Source of the DNA: Nissolia schottii
Taxonomy: Eukaryota; Streptophyta; Magnoliopsida; Fabales; Fabaceae
DNA: 64,000 bases
Direction of reading: 5' to 3'
NCBI GenBank assembly: GCA_003254905.1
Contig: QANU01029406.1
Location: forward strand, 39,919 to 103,918
The notes under the pieces were generated by a model that saw nothing but the letters and a program-made list of their open reading frames with translations, searched no databases and had not been told where the DNA came from. The position numbers and the translations under genes were made by a program. Positions 13,401-23,458 of the stretch are shown here, in pieces (within the stretch, counting starts at the first letter, position 1; each line of letters begins with the position of its first letter).

Positions 13401-16400
13401 AGCTGTTGGGTATGTAACATCCTTATTTTCCCTTCTCTTTGTAGTTTTTTCCCCGTATCTTATTAAATCTCTTTTTTTGTGACCCCTCCCCAAGAAAAAG
13501 GAAATCCATTGAATGATAACATGGTTTTGGTTTTCTGGGTTTCCGGTCTGAAAGGACTTAATGGATTGTGATAGGACTCCTTAGGGGAAAGTGGGTATTT
13601 GAAATTTATATGGCAGGAGAATTAATAGAAAGGGGCCAAATAGTATTGAGTTGGTTAGGGAATGGGAGGAATCAGGTGTGGGGCCCTTAGAAGCTTCCTG
13701 TGGCTGCGAGTGATTGATTTGCTGAGGTGGCTGTGAGATTCATGATTGGAGAGAGAAGATCCTGATTCTGCTGAGGGGAGTACTTCTAGGCTGTGAAGAA
13801 GGACCTGGTTCTGCTGAGGGGAGTATTTCTAAGATCTGAGAGAGGAGTGAGGCAGGCTTTGGCTAGCTCGGACTTTGGGAGGATGCTGGGCCTCTATATC
13901 ACCCGTATCATCTTTTTCTTATTGCATTTTCTCTGTATTTCCATCAATCAGTGGGCAGTCTTCCTTGGATTGTTCTGTGAAGCATCAATTAAAGTATCTT
14001 TTTCTGTATTTCTTTGGTTCTACTTTCTGTTCTTTATCAGTTTGTTTGAAAACTTGAGTGCTGAGAATAAAAAGATTATGAATATGATGTATTCAGTAGC
14101 AACTCTTTATAGTCTTTGATAGTACATCTTGAATACAGTTTCTGCACTGAAAATGACAGTATAAAAAAACATTGCAAAGCCAGTACTTAATTTTTTAAAG
14201 TCTAAATTCACTGCCGAAATTTTCAATGCGAAAACATTGCATGATCCTATGTTGTAAATTTGCGTTTTGCTTAACTAGTTTTGGTATGAACTTATTGATA
14301 CTTGAATCTTTGCTTGTAACCGAAGACATTACCTGGAAAGTAAGTGTACTGTGCATGTGCTATGAATTTGATGAAACATTACAAAGGTTCTTTAGGGTCC
14401 ATTTTGATTCCTTATTTTTAGAGAACTATGGTACATGTTTTGGGATAAATAGAGATGTAATGGATAAAACTAGCTTGTTTTAATATATTAATGTCACAAA
14501 CTATCTCTCCCAAAACCTTAAGTTGTTGGGTAGAGGAAAATGAATGATTTTATATCTAAGAGTGTCACCTAACGCAAGAGCCTTTTTGGGCTTGAAGTGC
14601 GAAGACTGCACAGACCCATCTACATTGTGCTGAAATTCAACATATTTTATTTAAAAGAATGAGAGTGGGTGTTAGGATTGAACGCTAGAGTCAAACCATT
14701 TGGTTATAGAAACTTTGATACCATGTCAAGAATCAGTTTTACCAAAACCATAAGTAGTTGGGTAGAGACAAACGAATGATTTTATATCTTAACATGTACA
14801 GAGTAATTTATGGATTATTCCACTAACCAGGTTCTCCTTTATATTGCAGATTTATCTCCTTTTGTAGAGTTGGTACTGGCCTTTCTGATGATGAGCGTGA
14901 TGCCGTAGTAACCAAACTAAAACCTTACTTCAGGTAAGTTGCAAAGTTGTATATGTTGGCCAATTTCTTTGATGAGGTACAGTTTAGTTTCTTTTCTTTT
15001 CTCTTTTTCTTCAAGTTGGTTACTTTTTCTTGTATTGAAGCTCTACGATTTGCATGTTGTTTTTGTCCAAATGATCTTCAAAATTTAGTTTGATTTCTGC
15101 TTTCTCTTCTTCTCTCTGTCTCTATCTACTTTAGGAAGTATGAATATCCAAAGAAGGGACCACCAAGTTTTTATCAAGTTACTAATCATTCTAAAGAACG
15201 ACCTGATGTGTGGGTTGATAGCCCTGAGAAGTAAGTATTTTCACCTTAATGTCTGAAATACATGTTGCTGTTTATCGATGATGATAAAAATTTAACCTTC
15301 TCTTCATGCAGATCGATTATTCTGTCTATAACCAGTGATATCCGAACTATAGAATCTGAGGTGTGTCCTTACTTAATACAAATCTAGTGTCTATCTGACA
15401 CTCAGAATCGCAGTCTCTATAATCTTGTCACAATTTTGATTTGAATGATTTTATTTGCAGGTATTTTCTGCACCTTACAGCCTGAGATTTCCTCGGATTG
15501 ACAGGGTGAGATATGACAAAGCTTGGTATGAATGCCTCGACGTACAATGTGAGGGAATTGTAAAATAGTTTTTGGTTTCTTCATTGATGATGTTGATGAT
15601 AGGTTGATTCCTTTCTTTTCCCCCTTTGCAGCATTTATAGAATTGGTGCAATCTAGCAACGGTACTACGCAGAGGGATACAGGCAGCAAGCAGGATAGCA
15701 AACCAAGACGAGTAAAGTCCTCTATAAGGGGAGAAAAGAAATTCATGTCCATTGTTCCTTCTCATTTAATTCAGACTGATGTTTCCAGTGTTAAGGGGGG
15801 CTCCTTAATGTTTTCAAATATGATGTTTTGTATCCTGGAGAGTGTTGCTTACTACCTATCATCTGTCCTGCTAACTGACCACTAAAATTCTTCTATCTAT
15901 ATTTTGTTTTAGAAATATGCCTTATATCCTCATGTCTTCTATTTTGTGTTGCATTTGCTACCATGTGTTGATTTATGTTTCCGATTCTGCACTCACCCGA
16001 ATATGCTTGTTGTGTCAAAAGAAAGCAGTTGCTTGTGCAGAAGATGAAATGACTATTCCATCAGACTCCATTGTACTTATGTTGCTAGTAGTAATAGGTC
16101 TTTTATTACCATAAAAACAGAAGGAATTAGGGATGTGATAGGTACCCAAACCCCTGGAGAGCCCATCCCCAAAAGCTAGTTGTTAGGGAGGGAGAGCCAA
16201 GAGCTTAAATACCCCATCAAGCAGCCCATACTACTCGATGTGGGACTTTGCCCATACAAAGTCCCTATCAGAATGCAATTCTTTCCATTGCAAAAATATT
16301 TTATATTCCTTTACCCCTTCATAATTTTTCATGACATGTTTGACATTCTAAGAGAAGAAGAGAAATAATTCATTATTTCAATCATCTTGACTGATTTGAA

Positions 16401-19400
16401 AATCCTTAAAGATGCTCTTTAATTTTCCTTGACTTGTTTAGACTTTGTTAATGTGCCTCCATCACATTCTCTTGAGTCCTTGCACAAAATGATTGCTGAG
16501 AATGGGGGAACTTTCTCGATGAATTTGAATAACTCAGTCACCCATTGTGTTGCGGCAGACAGCAAGGGTTTTCTCTCACTTCCTCTCTCCCTCTTTCTTT
16601 GTGTGTGTGTGTGTGTGTGGCATGAGAAGGGCATAGTTTTATGGGCTGAATCTCTAATGCAGTTGTCTTTAGGTTTTAAATTTGAAGCTGCAAAACGTCA
16701 TGGTGATATCATTCATTATACTTGGGTATTAGATTGCTATGCACAAAAGAAGCTTGTCCACTTACAGCCGAAGTGAGTTTCATGACTGAATATGAACTTA
16801 TTTGCATCTTGTAAGGCTCTTCTAATTGTATATTGATTTCAATTTTTCCTTTCAAAGGTATTTCCTCTTCCTATCTGAAGTGACGAAGAAAAAGTTACAA
16901 GAAGAAATTGATGAGTTCTCAGACTCTTACTACTTGGATCTTGATCTTGGTGACATCAAACAGGTAATGTGATAGCATTAGCTACTAGCTAGTTTCTTTC
17001 TTGTCAAATTCAAAAAATGCTGTATCATTTATTATGTATTGGAAGTAGCTAAGTATTCAAGTAACAAACAGAGAATTATGCCATGTTTGGTATATCATAT
17101 AGGATAAGACTTTATAGTGTAAAACTTGATGCTATAAGGCTTGATAGTATAGTATAAGTTATAGACTATAATGTATATATATTTTCATACTATCTTGCGT
17201 TTAGTGTGCTACTTAGGAATATAAATTTACGTTATCCCATCTAATGTTTGTTGTGAGAGTTTTAATTAGCAAAAGTGTCCTTATTCATGAAATGGTTAAA
17301 AAATTATTTTCCAATAAATTTTGAAGTGAATGATTGATATTTGTCCAATCTAATAAGAAATACTAATTTTATCACGTCTTATCAGGTTTCATGAGATCTA
17401 GTAAGTTTATCATGTAATTATGGGATAAAAATGAGTAGGCTGAACAACTGTATCCCATCATGTCACACCAGATATATGATTAAAAAAGATGACATAGGAT
17501 AATCTTATACTTCCTAGGCACACAATGTAACAAACAGGGGATTTACTAGTGGGATGATGTTATTGCTGATGCCAAACAGGTTTTACTTAATAGCATTAGC
17601 TAGTTTCTTTTGTCAAAATTTGGAAATGTACATGAGGTTGTGCCTTGGTTCAACAGTAAGGTTGCCGTTGCCTTGTCGGAGGGAGGTATCTTATGCTTCA
17701 CTCTTTTGTCGTAGTGTCTGTTTGCACTTTCATCATTATAAGGACTAGTTTTGTACCCGTGCATAGCACGGAAACTATTTTAGATTTGTTAGATCTTATA
17801 TTTTATACAAATTATTTGAGCTTTATCTTCTGTATTTTTTAAATGTTAGATTGGAAAGAATGCTAAAATTTAAATTAGGAAAGTTTTAGTGGGGTCAAGT
17901 GGAATAGTTTTAATGATATATGAAATTTAAATTAGGAAAAATTTAGTGGAGTTAAGTGTAATATGTTTAGTGAACGGAGATACGTGACTACAAAAGGTAC
18001 CAGCTATCAGCTCTTTTAGGAAACATCTTACATAGGCTCTTTTAGGAAACATCTTACATAGGAAATGTGAAGAGGAGGAACAATTTCCTTTTTGTGAAAA
18101 TGGTTCTACATTTTTCAGTTAAGTCAGATGTTAGTCAACACATCCCCCCCCCCCTTTTTAAATTTTAGCATTTGGGTTCCTGTCATTTTTTTGTGTCAGC
18201 CAGGAGCAAGTGCTATCTTCTTTTCCTTTTTATGGACCTCTTGCCGTAAGATGGTTGTTTACATCTTAACTAATAACTTCCTCAATATTTAACAATGTCA
18301 ACTTATGCCATGTTTCAGTAAATTGATTTAACTTTTTCCCCCATGTTTTGCAGCTCTTGAGCAATGTAAATAGGTCAGAAAGTATAAGCACTGTTGATCA
18401 TTACAGGAAAAAATACTGCCCAAAGTATAAGTGGTCTTTCTTTATTGGATGCTCCATTTACTTCCACAGTGCAATACCATCATTGTAAGATACAGCTATG
18501 TGAAATAGAATCCACTTTTTAACATAAGCATCTAATTTTTGCTTCATGGGATTTAAAATTTTGATTATGATCAATCATTTTACCAAGTTTGCTTAGGATC
18601 TCCCTGATTATTCAACATTTTCATTCAGGAAAGGTGACTGGGAAGTTCTATTAGGACTTGCTTTGAGAAGATTCAAACTTGAAGTTCTCATGGGTGGTGG
18701 GAAAGTTACCAATGATCTTACTCATGCAACCCATTTGGTGGTGTTGTCAACGCCAGGATATGATACTGAATGTGAAGAAATAAAGAAAAGGTGAGTGATT
18801 CCTCTATTGGAACTTGTCATGTAAAGTGTATGCACAACCAGAAGAAATGCTGTATAGCTCTGTTGGGAAGAAGATGCCAGTATGATATCAGCCCCTCGTC
18901 TGTATATTATTCACAAGAAGAAATGAGTATTTGAGAGACTTAGCTACTCTCCCAATTCTAAGTCCTTTCCAATTCTGAGATGCCCCCCTTAGTACTCCTC
19001 CCTTTGCCTATATAGCTCTTTTCACCTTCCCACCTATTCAGAATGTTTCTCTCTCCTGTCTAGCCTTGCCTAGCTGGAAAGTTTAGTTACAAAATCCCTC
19101 ACCCATGCCTTTACCACATGCCCCACATATATCAGCCACTAGGGGAATTAATAACAGCATTAGCAACAATATTAGGGGACGTAACAGAATGATAATGATT
19201 TGTTTTTATGTTACTTATTCATTTCCTCAAAAATTCCTGACCCTCCACCCTCATTTTTTCCTTTCCTTTTTGGGTGGGGGACTTCGACTATGCAGTTTTA
19301 CTTTGCTAGAAAGAAGATTTCTCCATGGCAAGAGGTTGCATATAGTTAAATCCCAGTGGTTTGAAGATTGTCTGGACAGTAACAAAATATTACCAGGAGA

Positions 19401-21067
19401 AAGTTATAGCTTGAGGCCCAGTGTAATAGAAGAGTTGACTGCTGAAAATTGGTAAGTTCATGCATGAAAAACATATTCAAACTGTAACATTTTGCGGATG
19501 ACAAGCTTGGAAGTTTTTGTGAAACAATTGCTATAATGTTGTCACTGTCTTGGTGATGTCTTCTTATTGTAGATGGTCATTTGGTTCTGAACTAGTAAAA
19601 GTACTCTTGAAGCTTAATTCATGTTATGTTTATTCCATTAGCACATACATTTATTTTGTAATGATAGTAAATGGGGAGAATGAATGCATATTGCAATGGG
19701 GCATGCTAGGGTTAACTATGTCATATGTATGGAAATCACATAGAAAGATCCACAGCTAATCTGTGATAAGCATTACATACTAGACTACCTAAAGACATTA
19801 TCAGTAGGCCATGGAGTTGACTATTTGAAACATCAATAAAATATGTTCTTTGAAAACTGTAAATAAGTTTTTCAAACATTTAGACCTTCATTTTTCACTG
19901 AAATTTGTGGTAAATTTTGAGGTATTGGTATGAAACCGGCCTCTTCAAACCATAATTATGGGTTTGCTAATTGTTTTAGCCTGAGCTAAACCAATCTGTT
20001 GACAATTTTTGACCGTTTTGACCTGCATTGCTATAAGGCTAACGAAATGAAACCACTGAATTTGGCAAAACTGCATTAGTTTTGCCAAGGTTATTAGTCT
20101 GATCTCTGCTGTTTGTTAAATCTTCTAGTTTGTTCTCTTAGCGTTGTAATATACCTCTTTCTGCTAACAAGACTGATGTGGTAGCCCTCTGATGTTTGAA
20201 ATGATACATCAGGCAAAATATGCAACTTCAATTGCATTAGATTGGTCAAGTTGATGTCGCATTGCCATGCTCGTCTTCCACGTATTCCGTTATATGTAAT
20301 GGTTTCTTGATATCTGTTTTAGTGAACATGACTTGGCATTGGAGACTCAATTGGGCGGAGATAATGTAGAAGACCAAAACGTATCAGTCCCTGACAAGGA
20401 AAGTAAACTGATAAGTGCAAAAGCTGCTCATGAAGACAGCATGGTCTTGGCGTCCCAAGAGAAGGGTGGCCAGAGGAAAAGAGGAAGACCTGCAGGTAGA
20501 GGTATTAAGAAAGCTAAAACAGCTGCCAACCAGGCTTCAAGAGCACGACCACGCGTTGTGAGAAAGCGTCCTAAAATAAGCGAGTATGAATCAGATGAAA
20601 GTGATTCTCGTGACAAAATGCCATGTGAGCCGGAGACCAATGCAAGAGAAGCAAGTCTTGATCTTTACAAGAAACATTCAGAAACACAGGAGACACAGAA
20701 ACATTCTAATGTCCCAGTTACTGAAACAGCAGAAAGTTCTGACCGGAACAAGGCATTGCAAGAAGATTCGAAGAATTGTGAACATGAAAGTGTGTTTGTA
20801 ACCGATGTAGAAATGACTGATAGGCACCATTACCAAAGCAGTCAAGTGACCGATAAACTCGAAACTTCGACTGATCCGCTGCAGGCCTTGATGTTCGGCA
20901 TGATTCCTGGCCTTGCCCCGAAGAAAGTCGAGGAGACTAAGAATCGCGATGTTGGAGAAGAGAAGAAGCCAGCAGAAGTCACAAATAAAGAAGCAGAGCC
21001 TGCAACTACAAAGAAAAAGAAAGTTAGCTACAAGGAAGTTGCCAATGAGCTGCTGAAGGATTGGTAG
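1436..21067 (+). CDS. LIG4: DNA ligase IV, 5'-truncated by the window (22 exons)
   Basis: ATP-dependent ligase that seals double-strand breaks in non-homologous end joining, in the nucleus with XRCC4. Exons: 1436-1527, 2632-2703, 3574-3653, 3736-3773, 3859-3865, 4027-4182, 8933-9008, 10358-10482, 10574-10608, 10713-10771, 14850-14933, 15135-15230, 15312-15360, 15461-15548, 15632-15829, 16442-16567, 16673-16772, 16858-16963, 18354-18484, 18629-18790, 19296-19451, 20323-21067. They join in one frame: 926 codons plus TAG. Adenylation motif I ECKFDGDR has its Lys at residue 11 of the fragment; LDGEMLVWD, EGIVLKD and WLKLKPEY are later nucleotidyltransferase motifs. Two BRCT domains (exons 15632-16963 and 18354-19451) flank EEIDEFSDSYYLDLDL, the XRCC4-binding linker region. 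The last exon is low complexity with AT-hook-like KRGRPAGRG, a basic nuclear-localisation stretch and terminal KKKKVSYKEVANELLKDW. All donors are GT except 3654 (GC). The N-terminal DNA-binding domain lies outside the window. The frame is intact, so probably functional. Confidence 0.96.
1661..2402. mobile_element. MITE-like element with expanded TTA/ATT microsatellite
   Basis: The ends are imperfect inverted repeats of about 30 bp: TGGCCCGTTTAGTATACCGG on the left, and on the right, in reverse complement, GCGCCCATTTGGCATGCC. Both lead into GATAGGATAAG-like sequence. No clear target duplication was found, so class (hAT or PIF-like) is open. The interior holds long (TTA)n/(ATT)n runs (about 1725-2000 and 2167-2193). 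It lies in the LIG4 intron 1528-2631. A related element may be at 17080-17530. Confidence 0.5.
3859..3865 (+). other. LIG4: 7-nt microexon of LIG4
   Basis: TTATGCT is flanked by 'tgatgcag' and 'gtatcc'. It is needed to join the exon ending in SDRQ (3773, phase 0) to the exon starting AT-GTT-GCA (4027): together they read Leu-Cys-Tyr-Val-Ala, the sequence expected at this point in plant LIG4. Skipping it would shift the frame. Flanking introns are 85 and 161 bp. Confidence 0.85.
4423..4440. repeat. (CA)n microsatellite
   Basis: An uninterrupted CA run inside the 4.75-kb LIG4 intron 4183-8932, followed by a second short, broken CA stretch. Confidence 0.9.
4835..5045 (+). repeat. Dispersed LTR/PBS-like repeat, copy 2
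   Basis: Contains 'cttttggaaaagatggttc', then 'gacatggtatcagag', and later 'agcccaaagggctcttac'. The TGGTATCAGAG core is the start of a plant initiator-Met primer-binding site, placed where an LTR end would be. No complementary second LTR was seen. Confidence 0.55.
5059..5627. mobile_element. hAT-type MITE with 8-bp target duplication
   Basis: The left end reads AAGGTTGTTAAACTCGAGAG and the right end, reversed, CCACGGTTGTTAAACTC, giving terminal inverted repeats. Flanks are TAGCAATC (5051-5058) and TAGCAATT (5628-5635), an 8-bp duplication with one mismatch, typical of hAT elements. The interior repeats 'taaactcgta' motifs and is otherwise AT-rich without a transposase ORF. A diverged relative lies at 27610-28167. 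Confidence 0.75.
5640..7008. other. LIG4 intron segment, unclassified, retroelement-like
   Basis: Moderately GC-rich stretches (about 5700-6130 and 6170-6735) resemble LTR or internal retroelement sequence, with minus-strand open frames of 65-106 codons, but I recognise no domain, LTR pair or primer-binding site. Around 6955-6972 there is a short GGTG/GGTGG run. Confidence 0.3.
7009..7940. mobile_element. Mutator-like element with long TIRs and 9-bp target duplication
   Basis: The ends are inverted repeats of about 45 bp with few mismatches: left GGCGGCTTCTAAGTTCCACC, right (reversed) GGCAGGTTCTAAGTTCCACC, both continuing into TGATAGTTTGG-TGAAT. Flanks AGAGAAAAA (7000-7008) and AGGGAAAAA (7941-7949) form a 9-bp duplication with one mismatch, the Mutator signature. 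No transposase is visible. The interior around 7130-7470 is much more GC-rich than the surroundings and contains short repeats of a CAGATCTGTTG motif; it could be captured host sequence (Pack-MULE) but I could not identify a source gene. Confidence 0.78.
7985..8885 (+). pseudogene. LINE reverse-transcriptase C-terminal relic (zf-RVT)
   Basis: Translation of 8049-8460 gives text such as PDTKTWIPDSSGVFCDKTYF, then PLKVKSFVWIAALNRINT and PNMCIMCG. This matches the zinc-binding domain that follows reverse transcriptase in plant L1-type LINEs (SGVFSVKS...P.K.FAW...C.LC). A stop interrupts the frame at 8299-8301 and more follow after the CxxC. Downstream to about 8885 there is frame-shifted LINE-like text (WLQWNSRIF). 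A very short LRWFGYARRPMEA piece at about 7993-8030 may come from another LINE. All lie inside a LIG4 intron. Confidence 0.65.
9480..10010 (+). repeat. Dispersed LTR/PBS-like repeat, copies 3 and 4
   Basis: Two diverged copies (about 9480-9620 and 9800-10010) in the LIG4 intron 9009-10357. Each has the 'tgacatggt/tagtattgagcc' and 'tgaccaagt' module followed by 'aaatttc' and 'cctaaaagagctcttgc'-like phrases shared with the other family members. Confidence 0.5.
11147..11644 (-). repeat. 3' LTR of the gag-only retrotransposon
   Basis: 498 bp; TG...CA ends on both strands; abuts the 5-bp duplication at 11142-11146. Nearly identical to 12913-13419. Confidence 0.9.
11803..12870 (-). pseudogene. 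Degraded retrotransposon gag gene
   Basis: The frame opens near 12857 with a coiled-coil-like stretch (LDALERQMEEVKESQ), then hits TAG at 12748-12750 and TGA at 12628-12630 in the same frame. It continues without stop from 12627 to 11803 with the Ty3/gypsy-type retrotransposon gag domain: FSGEGACDWLVKMERYF, ALEGEALTWMEWW, FREDLLKRFQPG. Near its end a frameshift separates gag from a zinc-knuckle remnant (FRCGEKWGPDHKC, minus strand about 11816-11865) whose first Cys position is Tyr. The protein is therefore not made intact from this copy. Confidence 0.8.
12899..12910 (-). promoter_or_regulatory. Primer-binding site (initiator-Met tRNA)
   Basis: TGGTATCAGAGC on the minus strand, two bases from the 5' LTR edge at 12913; the standard primer-binding site of many plant LTR retrotransposons. 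Confidence 0.9.
12913..13419 (-). repeat. 5' LTR of the gag-only retrotransposon
   Basis: 507 bp, partner of 11147-11644, abutting the TCCTT duplication at 13420-13424. Confidence 0.9.
13757..13842. repeat. Short tandem repeat (about 41 bp, two units)
   Basis: The phrase 'ctgctgaggggagta-ttcta' with flanking 'gaag-tcctg-ttctg' occurs twice in tandem with small changes. It sits in an otherwise unclassified 13500-14480 stretch of LIG4 intron that looks like old retroelement sequence but shows no LTR pair or domain. Confidence 0.6.
14495..14795 (-). repeat. Dispersed LTR/PBS-like repeat, copy 5
   Basis: Same orientation as 265-560: 'aaaaccttaagttgttgggtag', 'aacgcaagagcc', 'gggcttgaagtgcg' and 'actttgataccatgtcaag' (the reversed TGGTATCA core). 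Ends about 55 bp before LIG4 exon 14850. Confidence 0.6.
16130..16260 (-). repeat. Repeat carrying a U-snRNA-type USE + TATA module
   Basis: On the minus strand GTCCCACATCG (16236-16246) is followed after exactly 24 nt by TATTTAAG (16204-16211). GTCCCACATCG is the plant upstream sequence element (USE) of U-snRNA genes, and 24 nt to the TATA box is the spacing known for Pol III-type (U6) promoters. Flanking phrases ('tttggggatgggctctcc', 'gggtacctatcac') are repeat-like. It lies in the LIG4 intron 15830-16441, antisense. Promoter activity is inference. Confidence 0.5.
16601..16619. repeat. (GT)n microsatellite
   Basis: GT run in the short LIG4 intron 16568-16672; the intron also starts with a weak donor (gttttc). 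Confidence 0.9.
17080..17530. mobile_element. Probable MITE related to 1661-2402
   Basis: The left end 'tgccatgtttggtatatc' followed by 'ataggataag' and the right end, reversed 'tgtgcctaggaagtataag', form a loose inverted repeat resembling that of 1661-2402. AT-rich interior without ORFs. Target duplication not resolved. Confidence 0.4.
17745..18130 (+). repeat. Dispersed 'tacccgtgcatagcacgg' repeat and short tandem
   Basis: Starts with 'tagttttgtacccgtgcat' and 'agcacgg', a phrase that I know as a widespread plant transposon end. Within it (about 18008-18061) a 26-28 bp unit, GGAAACATCTTACATAGG plus flank, is duplicated in tandem. Lies in LIG4 intron 16964-18353. Confidence 0.45.
18840..19200. 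other. Unclassified insertion-like segment in LIG4 intron
   Basis: Pyrimidine-rich, LTR-like text ('tatatagctcttttcacc', 'tagccttgcctagctgg') in the intron 18791-19295, unlike the rest of that intron. No partner LTR or coding capacity was found. Confidence 0.3.
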
Positions 21068-21640
21068 AGTATCGTCTCTATCTTTGTGTGTGTGTGTGTG
21101 TATATATATGCGCCAAAAGTTTCTTGTCATTAGCTTTTATTCAAATCTTGCACGGTAGTGGGAATTTTCTGTACAAGAGAGAGTTTATTTATATGAAGCA
21201 TTTCGTTTTGATTTGCAATCAATTTCCTTTTTCTTTACATAATAACAACTAGCGAATCAAGTATGTTTGACGGTTATTTTATATTATATTATATTTTTTT
21301 AATGTGGTTCCTTGTCTTTAACTCTTTCTTTTCAATTTGACTTGCCTTACGAACTCTCTACCAATATGATTTAAAGCCATTTTTTGTATACAAAACTAAT
21401 AAAAAACATCGGCATATGTATAGATGGCATCATTTTTGCAGTGTCGGCATTATTTTTCTAGATATAAAGTCGCGATTAGCTTTATATTGATTTAAAAAAT
21501 CGAGTATGAAGTATTCTATTCATCAATCAGAATTACACTTGGGTTATGTTATTTCTTTTTTGACTAAAAAAATGTTAATCCATTTTAAGGCGGATCATTT
21601 TTGAGCCGGCCTGAGTTATTAAAATTGTTAATAGTTAAAT
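21068..21640. other. LIG4 3' flank
   Basis: Starts after the TAG. A GT/TA microsatellite (21085-21109) lies in the likely 3' UTR. The rest is AT-rich with no other recognisable feature. Confidence 0.5.
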
Positions 21641-22145
21641 AGTCATATAATTCACCTCTTTCTACCTCCCGTTCTCAGTTTTCTTGGGAAGCCCCATTTT
21701 CTATCCTCCTTTCCATCCCCACCCTCTTCCCCCTGTTGCCACAGATCTCTTGAGTGACATTCTCCTCGAAGATGTCACACCCCCAAGTTATCCTTGCAAA
21801 ATTGATAGGAAAGATCATAAGCTCAAAATCGTTGCATAGAGGAGCAGTAAAGAACATCCTGGCCAAAACCTGGGGAGATCCTAAAGGTCTTTTTATCACG
21901 GACCGGGGCCCCAACACCTTCATGTTCCAATTTTGCTGATGAAGAAAACCCCCCACAAGGATACTGAAACATGGCCCCAGAATAGCAGAGCTTGTTCCCC
22001 ACACCACATCCGATAATCTTTTCGCTATTGCCAGCTATCATCGAGAGGCTTTTGAAGCGTCTAGGATAAAATGGAATGCCCACCATGCAAGCAATTCTCC
22101 TGTAACCCAGGAATGCTAATATCAGGGTTTTGGCCCACCAAACAC
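21640..22145 (+). pseudogene. DUF4283-like relic of LINE-associated protein
   Basis: The frame from 21754 reads VILAKLIGKIISSKSLHRGA, then VKNILAKTWGDPKGLFITD and NTFMFQF before a stop. This matches the DUF4283 consensus (LVGK...S.....V...L...W...G......G.N.FLFQF), the nucleic-acid-binding domain encoded by ORF1-like regions of plant LINE-type elements. After a frame change 'FADEE' follows as expected, so the copy is broken. No zinc knuckle or reverse transcriptase adjoins. Confidence 0.5.
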
Positions 22146-22302
22146 GCAAGGCCCCAATTGGATCAAACTAATTGAGAAATGTAAGAACAAAGAAAAAGTT
22201 CAAGAAGATTATGGAGAAAGTAATGAGCATGGTGAAGAGCTAATGGAAATAAGTGGCAATCAAGTGCAATAGTCCAATAGGATTAAACTCTTGAATTCTT
22301 GG

Positions 22303-22804
22303 CAGGGGTGAAATTGGGTCACTTTGGGAGGGGAATGTCTCCAAACCAAACCAATCACCTCTTTGTTCAATTTTTGTCATTTATTTTACCAAACTCAACC
22401 AAACCAGCCCGAGGATAATCAAGTTGGTTCAATTTGGTTCTTAGTTTTACTCGTAAATACATAATTTTTTTAAATATAAAAAATATAAAAATATATATTA
22501 TAAAATCACAAAAACTATAATTACTACTAAAGCACGATCCATAATTGACAATAACATCCATATTTAACATATCTTATCTCATGTCTCATGACACAATAAC
22601 ATAATCCTTAAATCAATAGAAAGAAAAGCAAAATACAAGTTGTGGTTAGCTCCAGATTGTGGGTCCAAAAATTAAAAAATCAAGAACTGACTCATTAATG
22701 GTAGATTTTTTTGACCCAATTACTTGAATCAAACCGAACCAAATAGGTTTGTTTGGTTTAGTTTTACTGAGTTCGACCAGTTGACCTATTCTACTTTCAC
22801 CCCT
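22303..22804. mobile_element. hAT-like MITE
   Basis: The ends are short inverted repeats: CAGGGGTGAAATTGGGTC on the left and, reversed, AAGGGGTGAAAGTAGAATAG on the right. Subterminal parts are rich in AACCAAACCAA / TTTGGTTTAG. About 500 bp, no ORF. An 8-bp target duplication is not clear. Confidence 0.55.
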
Positions 22805-22829
22805 TACCTTTTAGTCATAATTCTAATAT

Positions 22830-23445
22830 CATATCAAGAACTATATTATTTTGCCCTTGGTATATTCTGCGTATGAGTCCTTAGTAATTGGGCTCAATCA
22901 TTTTGTCATTGGTTGATAAATGGTTCAAACATCTTGGTCTACCCTTGTTATGTTCTCACGTATGAGTTCTTGGTAATTGGGCACAATCATTTTGGGAGAG
23001 ATGATTCTTAACATAGTATCAAAGCATCTATGATCAAAAGGTCAAGAGTTCAACCCTTAGTGACCCCATTTCTTAATATTGCCCATGCTTCAAGTTAAAA
23101 GAGTTTTGTGTGAGGGGGTGATTCAATTGTTTTTACCCAACAATTTAAACTTTTGGAAGAGATAGTTGTTGAGATGGTTTTAGAGCCTCTATGACCTAGT
23201 GATCTTAAAATGTCAAATTTTAGCACAATGTATAAAAAGTCTACTTGTGAAATGTATGCACTTCACGCCCAATAGGCTCTATATGTGAGGGAGAATGTCA
23301 AATATAAATCAGTTGATTTCCTCTTCCCAACAACTTAAGCTTTCAGGAGAGATGAATCTTGAGATCCACATCGCTTAGAGATATGAATCTTGAGATCCAC
23401 GTCACTTAGATAGCTAGATAGCCTTTGTAAGATCAAGGCAACAAT
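22830..23445 (+). repeat. Cluster of dispersed LTR/PBS-like repeats
   Basis: Several partial units in tandem: 'ttgggagagatgattcttaa' with 'catagtatcaaagcatctatg', then 'tttggaagagatagttgttg' and 'gcctctatgacctagtgatc', then 'cttcacgcccaataggctc'. Two near-identical phrases ('tatgagtccttagtaattgg', 'tatgagttcttggtaattgg') show local duplication. The cluster abuts the CACTA element. Confidence 0.55.
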
Positions 23446-23458
23446 CCCATTGAGCTAA

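Larger units (their letters stand above)
11147..13419 (-). mobile_element. Complete gag-only LTR retrotransposon (TR-GAG-like)
   Basis: Two direct repeats bound the element: 11147-11644 and 12913-13419, both starting TGTAAGAACT and ending TATGTAACA. A perfect 5-bp target duplication TCCTT sits at 11142-11146 and 13420-13424. Read on the minus strand, the 5' LTR is 12913-13419. Two bases inside it is TGGTATCAGAGC (12899-12910), complementary to initiator-Met tRNA. A purine-rich tract (about 11645-11660, minus) abuts the 3' LTR. Only a damaged gag is inside; no protease, integrase or reverse transcriptase. At 2.27 kb it fits the described non-autonomous TR-GAG class. LTRs differ by a 9-bp indel and scattered substitutions. 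It lies in the LIG4 intron 10772-14849, antisense to LIG4. Confidence 0.92.

Noticed and set aside
20428-21130. Minus-strand open frames opposite the last LIG4 exon
   Set aside because: Shadows of the 248-codon exon; no domain.
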